The notes: generated from the letters alone by a model not told the origin. A DNA stretch of 64,000 nt from Edaphocola flava (GCF_004118155.1 NZ_SAIQ01000002.1:705910-769909), one strand, 5' to 3'. Positions 54,614 to 63,937 are shown, numbered from the stretch's first letter. Made by a program: numbers and translations.

Positions 54614-56710
54614 ATGAACAAACTTTACTTCCTATTGCTGCTGTGCCTGTTCAGCAACAATCACCCGCTTCTGCATGCCCAGGGTGAAAATAATAACTGG
54701 CATTTCGGGAAGAAGCAGTCTATCAATTTTAATGTCAATCCGCCGTTGCAGCAGGAGAGTAATATGATGTCGTACGAAGCGGCAGTAGCCGTCAGTAACG
54801 CACAGGGGCAATTGCAGTTTTATACTATAGGCAGCCGCATCTGGAATCGTAATGGGATTGAGATGCCCAACAGCAATGGCTTACTGGGCAACGGACCCAC
54901 GATCAACGGACAGCCTGCGGGTTCCAGTGCATATGGTGCACAGGTAATCAAACATCCCGGCAATCCCAATCGCTACTTCGTTTTTTCGGGAGATGCCCAG
55001 GAAGATAATAGCTATAATGTATACTATTCCGTTGTAGATATGACCCTGGACGGAGGAAACGGTGATGTTGTGCCGGGAATGAAGAATATTCCTATCATGA
55101 CCAACGGATCGGAATACATGGCCGTAACCAGGGGCGCAGATTGTAAAAGTTATTGGCTTATCGTTCGTACCAATGCGATCTGGGTCAGAGATTACTATGC
55201 GTTTAAAATAGACGTGAATGGTGTCAATACGACACCGGTGATCACCACTCCGCCTGCTTTTATGATAGGTGCATTTCTGCCGCTTATTTTCGGCAACGAT
55301 GGCACATCCATGTATAGCATGGGTACCGGTGGTATTGTTTTTGCCCAGTTCAATAATGTAACGGGCGTGGTGTCCGGTTTTCAGTCCTTTACGGCTTATA
55401 GCTTTGGTCCCATGGCCCTCAGCGCAGATAATACCAAACTCTATACCGCAGAGGGTACTGCCGGTGTTAAACAGTACGACCTTACGCTGATGCCTAATCT
55501 GACAGCGGTACAAAACTCGGCCCAGATCATATCCCCGGCACCGAATCCCAGTCATATGACCATCTTTAATGATATGCGCAGGGGGCCTGACGGCAAGATT
55601 TATCTCCTCAGGCAAGAGATCAGCAGTGCTTATTATAACGTAACTATTGATTGTATCCCACAGCCCAATTTAAGCGGAACGGCCGCAGGATATAATATTG
55701 GAGCCTTTGACTATATATCGTCCTGGAGCCCTCCGATGGGGCTCAATACCTTCTGGCGTTTCGGAGACGATTTTATCGTTAACCCGGAGGTCGATACTAT
55801 AGCTCATCCGGCAAAAGACACCGTAGTGTGTTTTGCTTCTTCGCTAAACCTGCAATCGCCGGAGGCTGATGCGGCCTATTATCAATGGAGTAACGGAGCT
55901 AATGGCAGCACAGCATCGGTTAGCGCAGATGGTTTGTACTGGGTATACAGCACCAATAATTGTCAGACCTATATAGACTCTTTTAAAGTACATTTTATTC
56001 GCTTCTCTCTCGACTTGCCGGACGATACCGCCCTGTGTGAAAACAAAACGCTGCAGCTGGATATAACCGATCCTGCTATTGAAGCCTATTTGTGGAATGA
56101 TGGTGATGTAAACGGCGTTAAGACCATCTCTCAGGCGGGTCGGTATAGTGTTAGGGCTTCCAGCGGTCCGTGCAGCCTTTCTGATACCATAACAGTAAGC
56201 ATCACGCATCCAAAAGTGGATATACTGCAGGACGATCTTTCTATGTGTAATAATAACATCAGCCCGATAACTGCCGAAGCTAATGTACCCGGCAGCTATT
56301 ACTGGAATACGGGTGATACCGGCCGCGTACTGATACCGGATCACAGTGGTATATATGTAGTTAATCACCTCAATGCCTGCGGATTGTATAAGGACTCTGT
56401 TAGGGTAACCATTAATGATTGTATCTGTAAGATAATGATCCCGAATGTATTTACCCCAAATGGTGATGGCCGGAATGACGTATTCCTGCCGGTTACTGCC
56501 CCCGGCTGCAATTTTATGTTTTATGATATGCGGGTATATAACCGTTACGGACAGCAGGTATACTATACCAACAATGCTGCGAACGGGTGGGACGGTACTT
56601 TCAGGGACCAGCCTGCAGAAGCCGGAGCATATATGTATTCTATCAAATACACCAATCGCTATACCGATGAAACAAGAATAGAAAACGGAGATGTAATACT
56701 GATGCGTTAG
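54614..56710 (+). CDS. T9SS type B (gliding motility-associated C-terminal) cargo protein 1
   Basis: The protein has 698 residues from the ATG at 54614, with a signal peptide (MNKLYFLLLLCLFSNNHPLLHA). After a family-typical ENNNWHFGKKQSINFN start comes a region of about 400 residues that looks like a beta-propeller. Two or three Ig/PKD-like units (for example YYQWSNGANGSTASVSADGLYWV) follow. The last 90 residues are the CHU_C sorting domain: PNVFTPNGDGRNDVF, MRVYNRYGQQVY, NGWDGTF and YSIKYTN. It should be placed on the cell surface by the type IX system. It is a close paralogue of the next gene. Confidence 0.9.
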   Translation: MNKLYFLLLLCLFSNNHPLLHAQGENNNWHFGKKQSINFNVNPPLQQESNMMSYEAAVAVSNAQGQLQFYTIGSRIWNRNGIEMPNSNGLLGNGPTINGQPAGSSAYGAQVIKHPGNPNRYFVFSGDAQEDNSYNVYYSVVDMTLDGGNGDVVPGMKNIPIMTNGSEYMAVTRGADCKSYWLIVRTNAIWVRDYYAFKIDVNGVNTTPVITTPPAFMIGAFLPLIFGNDGTSMYSMGTGGIVFAQFNNVTGVVSGFQSFTAYSFGPMALSADNTKLYTAEGTAGVKQYDLTLMPNLTAVQNSAQIISPAPNPSHMTIFNDMRRGPDGKIYLLRQEISSAYYNVTIDCIPQPNLSGTAAGYNIGAFDYISSWSPPMGLNTFWRFGDDFIVNPEVDTIAHPAKDTVVCFASSLNLQSPEADAAYYQWSNGANGSTASVSADGLYWVYSTNNCQTYIDSFKVHFIRFSLDLPDDTALCENKTLQLDITDPAIEAYLWNDGDVNGVKTISQAGRYSVRASSGPCSLSDTITVSITHPKVDILQDDLSMCNNNISPITAEANVPGSYYWNTGDTGRVLIPDHSGIYVVNHLNACGLYKDSVRVTINDCICKIMIPNVFTPNGDGRNDVFLPVTAPGCNFMFYDMRVYNRYGQQVYYTNNAANGWDGTFRDQPAEAGAYMYSIKYTNRYTDETRIENGDVILMR

Positions 56711-56777
56711 TGCTATTGCATTACATAAAACTAATTTGTATATTACCTCCCATTGTGTAGTAGTTCATTAGCAAACC

Positions 56778-58856
56778 ATGAAGCGTACCCTTTATTTTAG
56801 TCTGTTCATCCTGCTGTGTATAACAGCAGTGAGGGTGTGTGCTCAGGAGGAAAATAATCGCTGGCATTTTGGTCAGAAACAGTCCATTAATTTCAATGTC
56901 TCTCCTCCCGTACAGGAGGAGAGTAATATACTTACATACGAGTCATCCGTTTCGGTGAGCGATGCTGCCGGACACCTGTTATTCTATACCATGGGCAGCC
57001 GTATATGGAACAGAGATGGTGCGCCTATGGCCAACAGCTATGGCTTGCAGGGCAATGGTCCGATTGTGGGTGGTTATCCTTTCGGTTCAAGTGCCTATGG
57101 TACCCAGGTGGTAAGGTATCCATCCAATCCCAACCGGTATATTATTTTCTCGGGCGATGCGCTGGAAGATAATTCCTTTCGTATTTATTATTCTGTAGTA
57201 GACATGACCCTGGATAATGGAAGGGGGGCAGTGGTGAGTGGGATGAAAAATCAACTGCTGACCGATGATGCTTCCGAATACATGACGATTGCCAAAGGTG
57301 CAGACTGCAGAAGCTATTGGCTCATTGTGCGCTCCAGAGATGTATTGCTCCGTAATTTTCTTGCGTTCAGGATAGATGCAAACGGGGTGAGCAATACACC
57401 CACCATATCACCAGCCCCACCGGCTGCGCTGGGCAATTCTCTACCCATGGTACTAGCCAAGGACGGGCAACTGTATAGCCTGGGTCAGAGCCTGGTGATC
57501 GCTCATTTCAATAGCCTTACCGGTGCGGTAAACGATTTCCGCACGATCAATGCGCCCACACCCGGTTACTTGGCCCTGAGCCCCGATCAGAGCAAGTTGT
57601 ACCTGTCTCATGCCACAGCCGGTATTTTACAATATGACCTTGATCTGATGCCCGATGCCAATGCAGTAGCCAATTCTGTACATGCAGTATCACCCGCAGC
57701 ACAGGCGGGTATTACCACACAATACCTCGATATGCGGAGCGGCCCAGACAGAAAGCTGTACATCCTTAAAAGAAATACAGCCAATAATGCTGTTACACAA
57801 TATATAGACCGGATGAATACTCCGGACCAGTATACAGTAGGGTATAATGCCAATGTCTTCAGTATGGATATGCCCTGGTCGCCTTCGGTAAATATTTTCT
57901 GGGGACTGGGCGAAGATGTAGTGATCAGTACGGGTAAGGATACGATTATGAATTCTGTTAAGGATACTATCGTATGCCTTGATCATGATCTGGTCCTGCA
58001 GGCATATGATCAGTATGCGGGTAGCTACCACTGGAATACCGGCGGCAGCGGTAAACAAAAGACCGTCTATGAAGATGGCACCTACTGGGTGTATAGCACC
58101 GATGATTGCCGAACCCTTATTGATTCCTTTCATGTACATTTTATCCGCTTCGATTTGTCGCTCCCGGAAGATACCACCATATGTCCCGGACAGTCCATTA
58201 TACTGGATGCCAGTAATCCCGGTATTGAGGAGTATGTATGGAATGACGGGGAGCAAAACAGTATGAAGCTGGTCAAAGAACCTGGTGTTTATACTGTAAC
58301 TGCAAGCAATGGTATCTGCAGTCTTTCCGATACGGTAAATGTAACACTACTGCAACCCCAGGTAGACATCATTAATAATGACACCAGTATGTGTATGTCC
58401 CGCGTAGAGCCTATTACAGCGGTTGCCAATGTACCCGGAGCCTTTACCTGGAGCGATGGAACATACGGTTCGGAAACATTGCCGGCCTATACCGGAAAAT
58501 ATGTGGTAACGCATACCAATGTCTGTGGTGATATAAAAGACTCGGTATACATTACCCTCAATAACTGTATCTGTACGGTTATGGTACCCAATGCCTTTAC
58601 ACCTAACGGAGACGGACGCAATGATATGTTCTATCCTGCCACGGCACCGGGTTGCAACTTCATGTTTTATGAGATGAGGATCGTGAACCGTTACGGACAA
58701 TATGTATTCTACAGCAATCAAGAACAACTGGGCTGGGATGGTTATTATCATAATGCCCCGGCACCAGGCGGAGTCTATATGTACACGATCAAATATACCG
58801 ATCGCTATACCCATGAATATAAAGAACTGAAGGGCGAGTTAGTCCTGATGAGATAA
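56778..58856 (+). CDS. T9SS type B cargo protein 2, tandem paralogue
   Basis: The protein has 692 residues with signal peptide MKRTLYFSLFILLCITAVRVCA. The order of parts is the same as in the gene before: EENNRWHFGQKQSINFN start, propeller-like region, Ig-like units (SYHWNTGGSGKQKTVYEDG), and a CHU_C domain (PNAFTPNGDGRNDMF, MRIVNRYGQYVF, LGWDGYY, YTIKYTD). The two differ throughout but align along their whole length, so they came from an old tandem duplication. It starts 67 nt after the first. Confidence 0.9.
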   Translation: MKRTLYFSLFILLCITAVRVCAQEENNRWHFGQKQSINFNVSPPVQEESNILTYESSVSVSDAAGHLLFYTMGSRIWNRDGAPMANSYGLQGNGPIVGGYPFGSSAYGTQVVRYPSNPNRYIIFSGDALEDNSFRIYYSVVDMTLDNGRGAVVSGMKNQLLTDDASEYMTIAKGADCRSYWLIVRSRDVLLRNFLAFRIDANGVSNTPTISPAPPAALGNSLPMVLAKDGQLYSLGQSLVIAHFNSLTGAVNDFRTINAPTPGYLALSPDQSKLYLSHATAGILQYDLDLMPDANAVANSVHAVSPAAQAGITTQYLDMRSGPDRKLYILKRNTANNAVTQYIDRMNTPDQYTVGYNANVFSMDMPWSPSVNIFWGLGEDVVISTGKDTIMNSVKDTIVCLDHDLVLQAYDQYAGSYHWNTGGSGKQKTVYEDGTYWVYSTDDCRTLIDSFHVHFIRFDLSLPEDTTICPGQSIILDASNPGIEEYVWNDGEQNSMKLVKEPGVYTVTASNGICSLSDTVNVTLLQPQVDIINNDTSMCMSRVEPITAVANVPGAFTWSDGTYGSETLPAYTGKYVVTHTNVCGDIKDSVYITLNNCICTVMVPNAFTPNGDGRNDMFYPATAPGCNFMFYEMRIVNRYGQYVFYSNQEQLGWDGYYHNAPAPGGVYMYTIKYTDRYTHEYKELKGELVLMR

Positions 58857-58888
58857 CCTGTTTTTTCTGAAAAAATATTTGAAAAATA

Positions 58889-58919
58889 TTTGGTTTTTTG
58901 ATGCTAAAAACTAACTTTG
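58889..58919 (+). promoter_or_regulatory. Promoter of membrane-protein/winged-helix operon
   Basis: TTTG at 58889-58892, exactly 19 nt, TAACTTTG at 58912-58919, 19 nt before the ATG. Confidence 0.85.
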
Positions 58920-58930
58920 TATTTCAAAGT
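58914..58930 (+). promoter_or_regulatory. Operator candidate 1: ACTTTG-N5-CAAAGT
   Basis: A perfect 6-bp inverted repeat overlaps the -7 box and the transcript start. The same half-sites and spacing occur at 59919-59935. A dimeric regulator bound here would block initiation. Confidence 0.6.
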
Positions 58931-58938
58931 ACTTTACT

Positions 58939-59604
58939 ATGAATGAGCGCCAACAAGCATCGCTGGAAGTATTAACCGAGATCCGCAGTATGATGCACAA
59001 GTCTTCCCGTTTCCTCTCTTTGAGTGGCTGGAGCGGTATCTGGGCCGGTATTACAGCCCTGGTGGCGAGTGGGGTAGCCTACAGTTGGCTGACGGATCAG
59101 AATACATTCCGGACTGATGACCGTGCGGACATCAAACCTAATGGGTATTTCTCAGAAGCTGCTGCCATGTGGTCTGAACGACTGCTGATTCTTGCCGTAT
59201 TGACCTTTGTCGTTGCATTCCTGGGTGCTTTGGTTTTTACCTGGCGTAAAAACAAGAAAGCCGGAGAAGCGACCTTTACCGGTGCCGCGCGTAAACTGGC
59301 CGTGAGCATGATGATTCCGATGGGTGCGGCAGCCTGTTTTATCCTGTTCTTTATACTGAACCATCATTTCGCTTACATTGTGCCGGCCTCGCTGGTGTTT
59401 TACGGACTAACCCTGATCAATAGCAGTAAATATACCTTTTCCGACATCCGCTACCTCGGGCTATCAGAAGTGATTATCGGCTGCATCGCGTTATTTATTC
59501 CGGATATGGGTTTGTACCTTTGGGCGCTTGGATTTGGTATCATGCATATCGTGTACGGTACTATAATGTGGTTTAAATATGACCGTAAGGTAAACAGATT
59601 ATGA
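58939..59604 (+). CDS. Six-segment membrane protein of unknown function
   Basis: The protein has 221 residues with about six hydrophobic segments, the first in GWSGIWAGITALVASGVAY and the last in GLYLWALGFGIMHIVYGTI. A polar stretch covers about 52-75. The short N-terminus MNERQQASLEVLTEIRSMM looks like a small helix before the membrane part. I recognise no family. Its stop overlaps the start of the winged-helix gene by four bases (ATGA), so expression is coupled and the regulator may respond to it. Confidence 0.83.
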   Translation: MNERQQASLEVLTEIRSMMHKSSRFLSLSGWSGIWAGITALVASGVAYSWLTDQNTFRTDDRADIKPNGYFSEAAAMWSERLLILAVLTFVVAFLGALVFTWRKNKKAGEATFTGAARKLAVSMMIPMGAAACFILFFILNHHFAYIVPASLVFYGLTLINSSKYTFSDIRYLGLSEVIIGCIALFIPDMGLYLWALGFGIMHIVYGTIMWFKYDRKVNRL

Positions 59605-59900
59605 GAAAGGAACTGGACCAGCTGAATAAGATTTTCGACAGCCGTATCCGTATAGGTATCATGAGTGCATTAATCGTTAACGAAGAGGTGAATTTTAATG
59701 AACTCAAAGCCTTACTGGATGCCACGGATGGTAATCTTGCCTCTCACCTTAAAACGTTGGAGGAACACGAGTTTATCCGTGTGGAGAAAGGTTTTATCGG
59801 CAGAAAGACCAATACGATATACAGCATTACAGCTGAAGGAGAAAAGGCCTTCCGTTCACATATTAATGCCCTGGAAAAAATAATTAAAAATCTGCAGTAG
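59601..59900 (+). CDS. Small winged-helix transcriptional regulator
   Basis: The protein has 99 residues of the short winged-helix type found beside membrane-protein genes: FDSRIRIGIMSAL, VNFNELKALLDATDGNLASHLKTLEEHEFI (recognition region), a wing with KGFIGRKTNTIYSIT, and a final amphipathic helix EKAFRSHINALEKII for dimerisation. No ligand site is visible. It overlaps the preceding membrane-protein gene. Two identical inverted repeats lie before its own operon and before the next gene, so it probably represses both. Confidence 0.92.
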   Translation: MRKELDQLNKIFDSRIRIGIMSALIVNEEVNFNELKALLDATDGNLASHLKTLEEHEFIRVEKGFIGRKTNTIYSITAEGEKAFRSHINALEKIIKNLQ

Positions 59901-59918
59901 ATTTTTTTTGCCCTAATT

Positions 59919-59935
59919 ACTTTGAAATGCAAAGT
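59919..59935 (+). promoter_or_regulatory. Operator candidate 2: ACTTTG-N5-CAAAGT
   Basis: It has the same half-sites and 5-nt spacing as 58914-58930 but a different spacer (AAATG versus TATTT). It overlaps a TTACTTTG -7-like element and lies 33 nt before the ATG at 59968. Confidence 0.6.
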
Positions 59936-59967
59936 GCTTTTTGATTTAAAATTTAATCCGTTATACA

Positions 59968-60408
59968 ATGAAAACAGCAGCACGTATCTGGCTCATCGCC
60001 GCATTGACAGAATGTATTATTTACGCCTTTATCTTTAGAGAAGCTGGTGCCATGCCGCTTGTGGCTATCGTAGCCCTGGTCGGGGGCTTTCCTGGTATGC
60101 TGGCCCTTGCTTTCGGTATCGAACTCATACACATGTTCTGTGAAGATATCAGCTGCAAATGGCAGGCATTTTTCCTGCTCACGCTCCTTGCCGCTAACGG
60201 CACTTTAAGTTTGTTTCTTTTACTAATCGATGCCGACTTTGGCCGCCTGGACCTGCCTTATTACCTGATCGTTAATGTAGCCGCACTGGCAGGTTTCTTC
60301 TGTTCCTTGTCTGCTATCCGCAAGTATTATTTTCGTCGGGAGCCGCAACCACTGGATGTTACCCATCAATCACCATATCAATTCAACCAGGATTATGACC
60401 AAAATTAA
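59968..60408 (+). CDS. Four-segment membrane protein of unknown function
   Basis: The protein has 146 residues and about four hydrophobic segments (IWLIAALTECIIYAFIF, LVAIVALVGGFPGMLALAFG, AFFLLTLLAANGTLSLFLLL, YLIVNVAALAGFFCSL). A short polar tail rich in Pro and Gln follows. No family recognised. Its 3' end overlaps the COQ4-like gene by 14 nt, and it carries operator candidate 2 upstream. It seems part of the same regulatory group as the genes around it. Confidence 0.82.
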   Translation: MKTAARIWLIAALTECIIYAFIFREAGAMPLVAIVALVGGFPGMLALAFGIELIHMFCEDISCKWQAFFLLTLLAANGTLSLFLLLIDADFGRLDLPYYLIVNVAALAGFFCSLSAIRKYYFRREPQPLDVTHQSPYQFNQDYDQN

Positions 60409-60880
60409 TCAGCTCAGAGAGCAGATCCTCATCTTTATGGCCCATAAAATCGGACTGCCTTATTTCAAGCTGGTACGCAGAAAACCAAGTTTCCCTTATA
60501 CAAGAGAGCAGCTGGCATCTTTACCAGAGGGTACTGTAGGACAGCAGTTGCACCAGTTCTTTAAGGCCAATGAGCTGGACCTGTTGCCCTTTTATGAAAA
60601 ACATGATATCAAACATGTGGTGCTGGGCTATGATGCCACGGAAGATGGTGAAGTATGCCTGCAATGCTTTATGCTGGCCAATGGCCGCTGTACCATACCC
60701 GTACTGATCGCGGTCATATACGGTGTGCTCACCATGCCGGAGTACTGGTCCAAATTTAAACAGGCATGGAGGCGGGGACGCAGTAATCAATCACTTGGAT
60801 CAGTCAACTGGTTTGACCTCATTCCTCAACCAACAGAAACCGTTCAGAAAGCCCTATTACAATCAAAAGCTGCAGCTTAA
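60395..60880 (+). CDS. COQ4-like protein
   Basis: The protein has 161 residues from the ATG at 60395, which overlaps the upstream gene. The block FYEKHDIKHVVLGYDATEDGEVCLQCFMLANG matches the COQ4 family pattern HDxxHxxxGY...GExxLQ, where the conserved His and Glu bind metal. In ubiquinone-making organisms COQ4 takes part in decarboxylation and hydroxylation of the quinone ring precursor. Bacteroidota normally make menaquinone, so a direct role in ubiquinone synthesis is unlikely here. Function in this cell is open. Confidence 0.77.
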   Translation: MTKINQLREQILIFMAHKIGLPYFKLVRRKPSFPYTREQLASLPEGTVGQQLHQFFKANELDLLPFYEKHDIKHVVLGYDATEDGEVCLQCFMLANGRCTIPVLIAVIYGVLTMPEYWSKFKQAWRRGRSNQSLGSVNWFDLIPQPTETVQKALLQSKAAA

Positions 60881-60914
60881 TTAAATTATCATTTTACCTA
60901 TTAAAATATATATC

Positions 60915-62243
60915 ATGGAAACTCAACAAACGTACACATCAGAACAGGAGCCCCTGCGTACAAAAAATGATAATAGTGCCTTGTGGAAAGGTGTTATTGT
61001 GAGCATACTGGTATTGGCTTTGCTGCTGCCGGTATCTTATATCAAAATGCTGGTAGCAGAACGCTCAGAGCGGCATGAGCAGGTAATACAGGAGATCAGT
61101 AATCAATGGGCCGGAGAGCAGATGGTGTCCGGGCCGGTATTGATGGTGCCTTATTATGAGATTGTTCAAAAAGATGGCCGTACCATAACCCAAAAAGCAA
61201 ATGCTTATTTTATTGCAGATAAACTCTCTGTTAACAGTGAAATACTGCCGGAGGTACGCAAACGGTCTTTGTATAAAGTGCAGTTGATGAAGTCTGAGCT
61301 TAAACTGAAAGGAACCTTCAAACCCTTGCAACTTGCGGCTTTGGGCCTGAGTGCCGATAAAATGTTGTGGAACGAAGCAAAGCTGCTTATCGGGCTTAGT
61401 GATACCAAAGGTCTTAGCAAAGAAGCACAGCTGGACTGGAACACCGAAAAGCAGGTCCTGCAACCGGGCGTGCCGGAGAATGGTCTCTGTGCTTCGGGCT
61501 TGAGCGCACCTGTAAAAGTGAACCCGGAAGGAACGGTGGATTTTAATATCACCATGAATGTAAGAAGCTCCCGTCATTTATATTTCAGTCTTATGGCCGG
61601 CACTACCGACGCAAGCCTGAGTTCGAGCTGGAGCTCGCCATCCTTTACCGGTATGCCTGATACTGCAGAGATTAATGCCAAAGGCTTTCGGGCACACTGG
61701 AGCCTCAGCCAGGCCTCCAGGGCATATCCGCGTCAGTGGAAGCAATCTATACCTAATCTGAGTAATAATACAATCGGTGTTAGCTTTGCCAATTCAGATG
61801 AGAGCTACATTAAAACCGATAGGGTGGTCAAGTATGCTATCCTGTTTATCGCACTCACCTTTGCCGTATTCTTCCTGATCGAAGTATTGCAGCGCATACA
61901 GATTCACCCGCTCCAGTACGGACTTGTCGGTATTGCATTATGTATATTCTATACACTGCTGTTATCCATCTCAGAATATACCGGTTTTGACACTGCATAT
62001 ATTATAGCCAGCCTGGCCACCATTTTACTGATTGGTATGTATGTCTGGAGCATTTTCCATAAACCCGCAGTAGCCCTGTCCTTCACCATTGGCCTCGCTG
62101 CACTGTATGCCTATATTTATTTCCTGATTCAGCTCGAAGAAATGTCCCTGATCTTTGGCAGTATCGCCCTTTTCCTGGTGGTTGCCGCCATCATGTTCTT
62201 TACCCGGAAAGTGAACTGGTATCAGCTGAATAAGCGCATGTAA
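60915..62243 (+). CDS. creD: CreD family inner-membrane protein
   Basis: The protein has 442 residues. One hydrophobic segment near the N-terminus (VIVSILVLALLLPVSYI), a periplasmic domain of about 270 residues with the family blocks QWAGEQMVSGPVLMVPY and RHLYFSLMAG, and a C-terminal bundle of five or six membrane segments (about 310-430). CreD belongs to the CreBC regulon in gammaproteobacteria and affects envelope integrity and colicin and peptide tolerance; its biochemical role is unclear. It begins 34 nt after the COQ4-like gene and is likely the last gene of that unit. Confidence 0.9.
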   Translation: METQQTYTSEQEPLRTKNDNSALWKGVIVSILVLALLLPVSYIKMLVAERSERHEQVIQEISNQWAGEQMVSGPVLMVPYYEIVQKDGRTITQKANAYFIADKLSVNSEILPEVRKRSLYKVQLMKSELKLKGTFKPLQLAALGLSADKMLWNEAKLLIGLSDTKGLSKEAQLDWNTEKQVLQPGVPENGLCASGLSAPVKVNPEGTVDFNITMNVRSSRHLYFSLMAGTTDASLSSSWSSPSFTGMPDTAEINAKGFRAHWSLSQASRAYPRQWKQSIPNLSNNTIGVSFANSDESYIKTDRVVKYAILFIALTFAVFFLIEVLQRIQIHPLQYGLVGIALCIFYTLLLSISEYTGFDTAYIIASLATILLIGMYVWSIFHKPAVALSFTIGLAALYAYIYFLIQLEEMSLIFGSIALFLVVAAIMFFTRKVNWYQLNKRM

Positions 62244-62287
62244 ATAATCTGTCTGTTGTTTATATAATGCACTAGCATTAGTGTTTT

Positions 62288-62319
62288 ATGGGTGAGCTGT
62301 ATGGCTCGCCCATTTTTTG
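62288..62319 (+). terminator. Terminator after creD
   Basis: A 10-bp stem ATGGGTGAGC with GCTCGCCCAT (one G-T pair), followed by six T residues. Confidence 0.8.
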
Positions 62320-62389
62320 TGTAGAGAATGCAGTATTTTTAAGAACACAATGTATCTTTCGGAAAAAAATAAACCAACGAAAAGCGTTT

Positions 62390-63619
62390 ATGACACAAGA
62401 ACAATTTAAGAAACCCAAAAATGTAGCCCTCATCATCCTTGTCGCTTCACTGGGGTATTTCGTAGATATATATGACCTGGTGATCTTCTCCATAGTACGG
62501 ATCCAGAGCTTCAAAGACATTGGTGTACACGAAGAGCTGATGCGCAAGCAGGGCGAGTTTGTGATCAATGTACAGATGGCCGGATTACTACTGGGTGGCT
62601 TTATCTGGGGTATTATAGGGGATAAGTACGGTAGGCTTAAAGTATTGTTCGGTTCCATACTGCTATATTCGGTGGCCAATATCATCAATGGTTTTGTCAA
62701 TGATGTAAACACTTATGCCATCATCCGTTTTATTGCCGGCATAGGCCTGGCAGGAGAGCTGGGTGCCGGTATTACTTTAGTGAGTGAGAGTATGCCTAAA
62801 AATAAAAGAGGTTATGGTACCATGATTGTAGCCGGAGTAGGGGTGCTGGGTGCAGCTGCCGCCTATTTTGTAGCAGAGCATTTTAACTGGCGCAATGCTT
62901 ATTTTGTAGGCGGTGGCATGGGTTTATTGCTCCTGTTGCTGCGTGTGGGCATTTTTGAATCCTCCATGTTTCAGCAGGCTACAGATGAACATGTAGCAAG
63001 GGGTAAATTCTCTATGATCCTGACCTCAAAAGAGCGACTGTCCCGATACTTGTATTGTCTCGGCATCGGTTTGCCACTTTGGTTTGTAGTCGGCATACTC
63101 ATTACACAGGCACCAGAGTTTGGTAAAGCACTGGGCAGTCCCGATGTGCTGAGTGCCGGTAAGGGCATTATGCTGGCGTATATTGGTATTTCGATCGGTG
63201 AGGTTATTGCAGGTTTTATTGCACAGATGACCCGTTCGCGCAGACTCGTACTGGCCATATTTCATGTCGCATCACTGATCACTGTATTTATATACCTGGG
63301 CAGCAAAGGAATTACAGAAGCGCAGTTTGGTGTATTGTCGTTCTGTCTGGGCTTATCAGTAGGGTATTGGGCTACATTTGTTACCGTAGCATCAGAGCAG
63401 TTTGGCACCAATCTGCGAGCCACCGTTACCACTACTGCACCCAATTTTATCCGGGGCTTCCTGATTCCGGTTACGTTTCTGTTCGAATTCTTTGTAAATC
63501 ACTTCGGTATTATCAATGCAGGTTATATAGTTATGTGCATACTGGCTGTAGTGTCCCTGTTCTGTACCTATAAAATAAGAGAGAGCTTCAGCCTGGATCT
63601 TAATTATGTAGAAAAATAA
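62390..63619 (+). CDS. MFS transporter (metabolite:H+ symporter type)
   Basis: The protein has 409 residues from the ATG at 62390 and about 12 hydrophobic segments. The conserved loop motif between segments 2 and 3 reads GDKYGRLKVLFG, and segment 5 carries RGYGTMIVAGVGVLGAAAAYF. The pattern GIGLAGELGAGITLVSE in segment 4 is typical of the sialate/aromatic-acid and metabolite:H+ symporter branches. It should import a small organic acid with protons, but the substrate is unknown. No catabolic gene is next to it. It is a single gene with its own terminator. Confidence 0.88.
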   Translation: MTQEQFKKPKNVALIILVASLGYFVDIYDLVIFSIVRIQSFKDIGVHEELMRKQGEFVINVQMAGLLLGGFIWGIIGDKYGRLKVLFGSILLYSVANIINGFVNDVNTYAIIRFIAGIGLAGELGAGITLVSESMPKNKRGYGTMIVAGVGVLGAAAAYFVAEHFNWRNAYFVGGGMGLLLLLLRVGIFESSMFQQATDEHVARGKFSMILTSKERLSRYLYCLGIGLPLWFVVGILITQAPEFGKALGSPDVLSAGKGIMLAYIGISIGEVIAGFIAQMTRSRRLVLAIFHVASLITVFIYLGSKGITEAQFGVLSFCLGLSVGYWATFVTVASEQFGTNLRATVTTTAPNFIRGFLIPVTFLFEFFVNHFGIINAGYIVMCILAVVSLFCTYKIRESFSLDLNYVEK

Positions 63620-63647
63620 GACTGATAAAGCCACCATTTTCTATACA

Positions 63648-63680
63648 AGAGCGGCATTTATATAGTGCCGCTCTCTTCTT
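63648..63680 (+). terminator. Terminator after the MFS gene
   Basis: A perfect 9-bp stem AGAGCGGCA with TGCCGCTCT, followed by a T-rich tail. The rest of 63620-64000 has no gene. Confidence 0.82.
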
Positions 63681-63779
63681 TACCTATATTTTGATAAATA
63701 TATGTGGCCTGTAATGCATACTGGTATTAGTTTATGATAAAAAAATGGCATACAAAACGGGATTAAAGTAGTGAAAAGA

Positions 63780-63811
63780 TTTGTTTAAGAGATTAAAGGT
63801 ATCTATCTTTG
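63780..63811 (+). promoter_or_regulatory. Strong promoter P1 upstream of the presumed rRNA operon
   Basis: TTTG at 63780-63783, 20 nt, TATCTTTG at 63804-63811, followed directly by CACTCCC. No open frame follows. Confidence 0.78.
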
Positions 63812-63937
63812 CACTCCCTTACGGAAACGGGGGTTGCTCATTAATAATGAATGGGAAGTGAGACTGGTATTGTGTTTGAGGTATTTTTGGAGGTTTGTTA
63901 GCGGACCGAAGGGAATAAAAAAAAACTTCAAAAAAGA

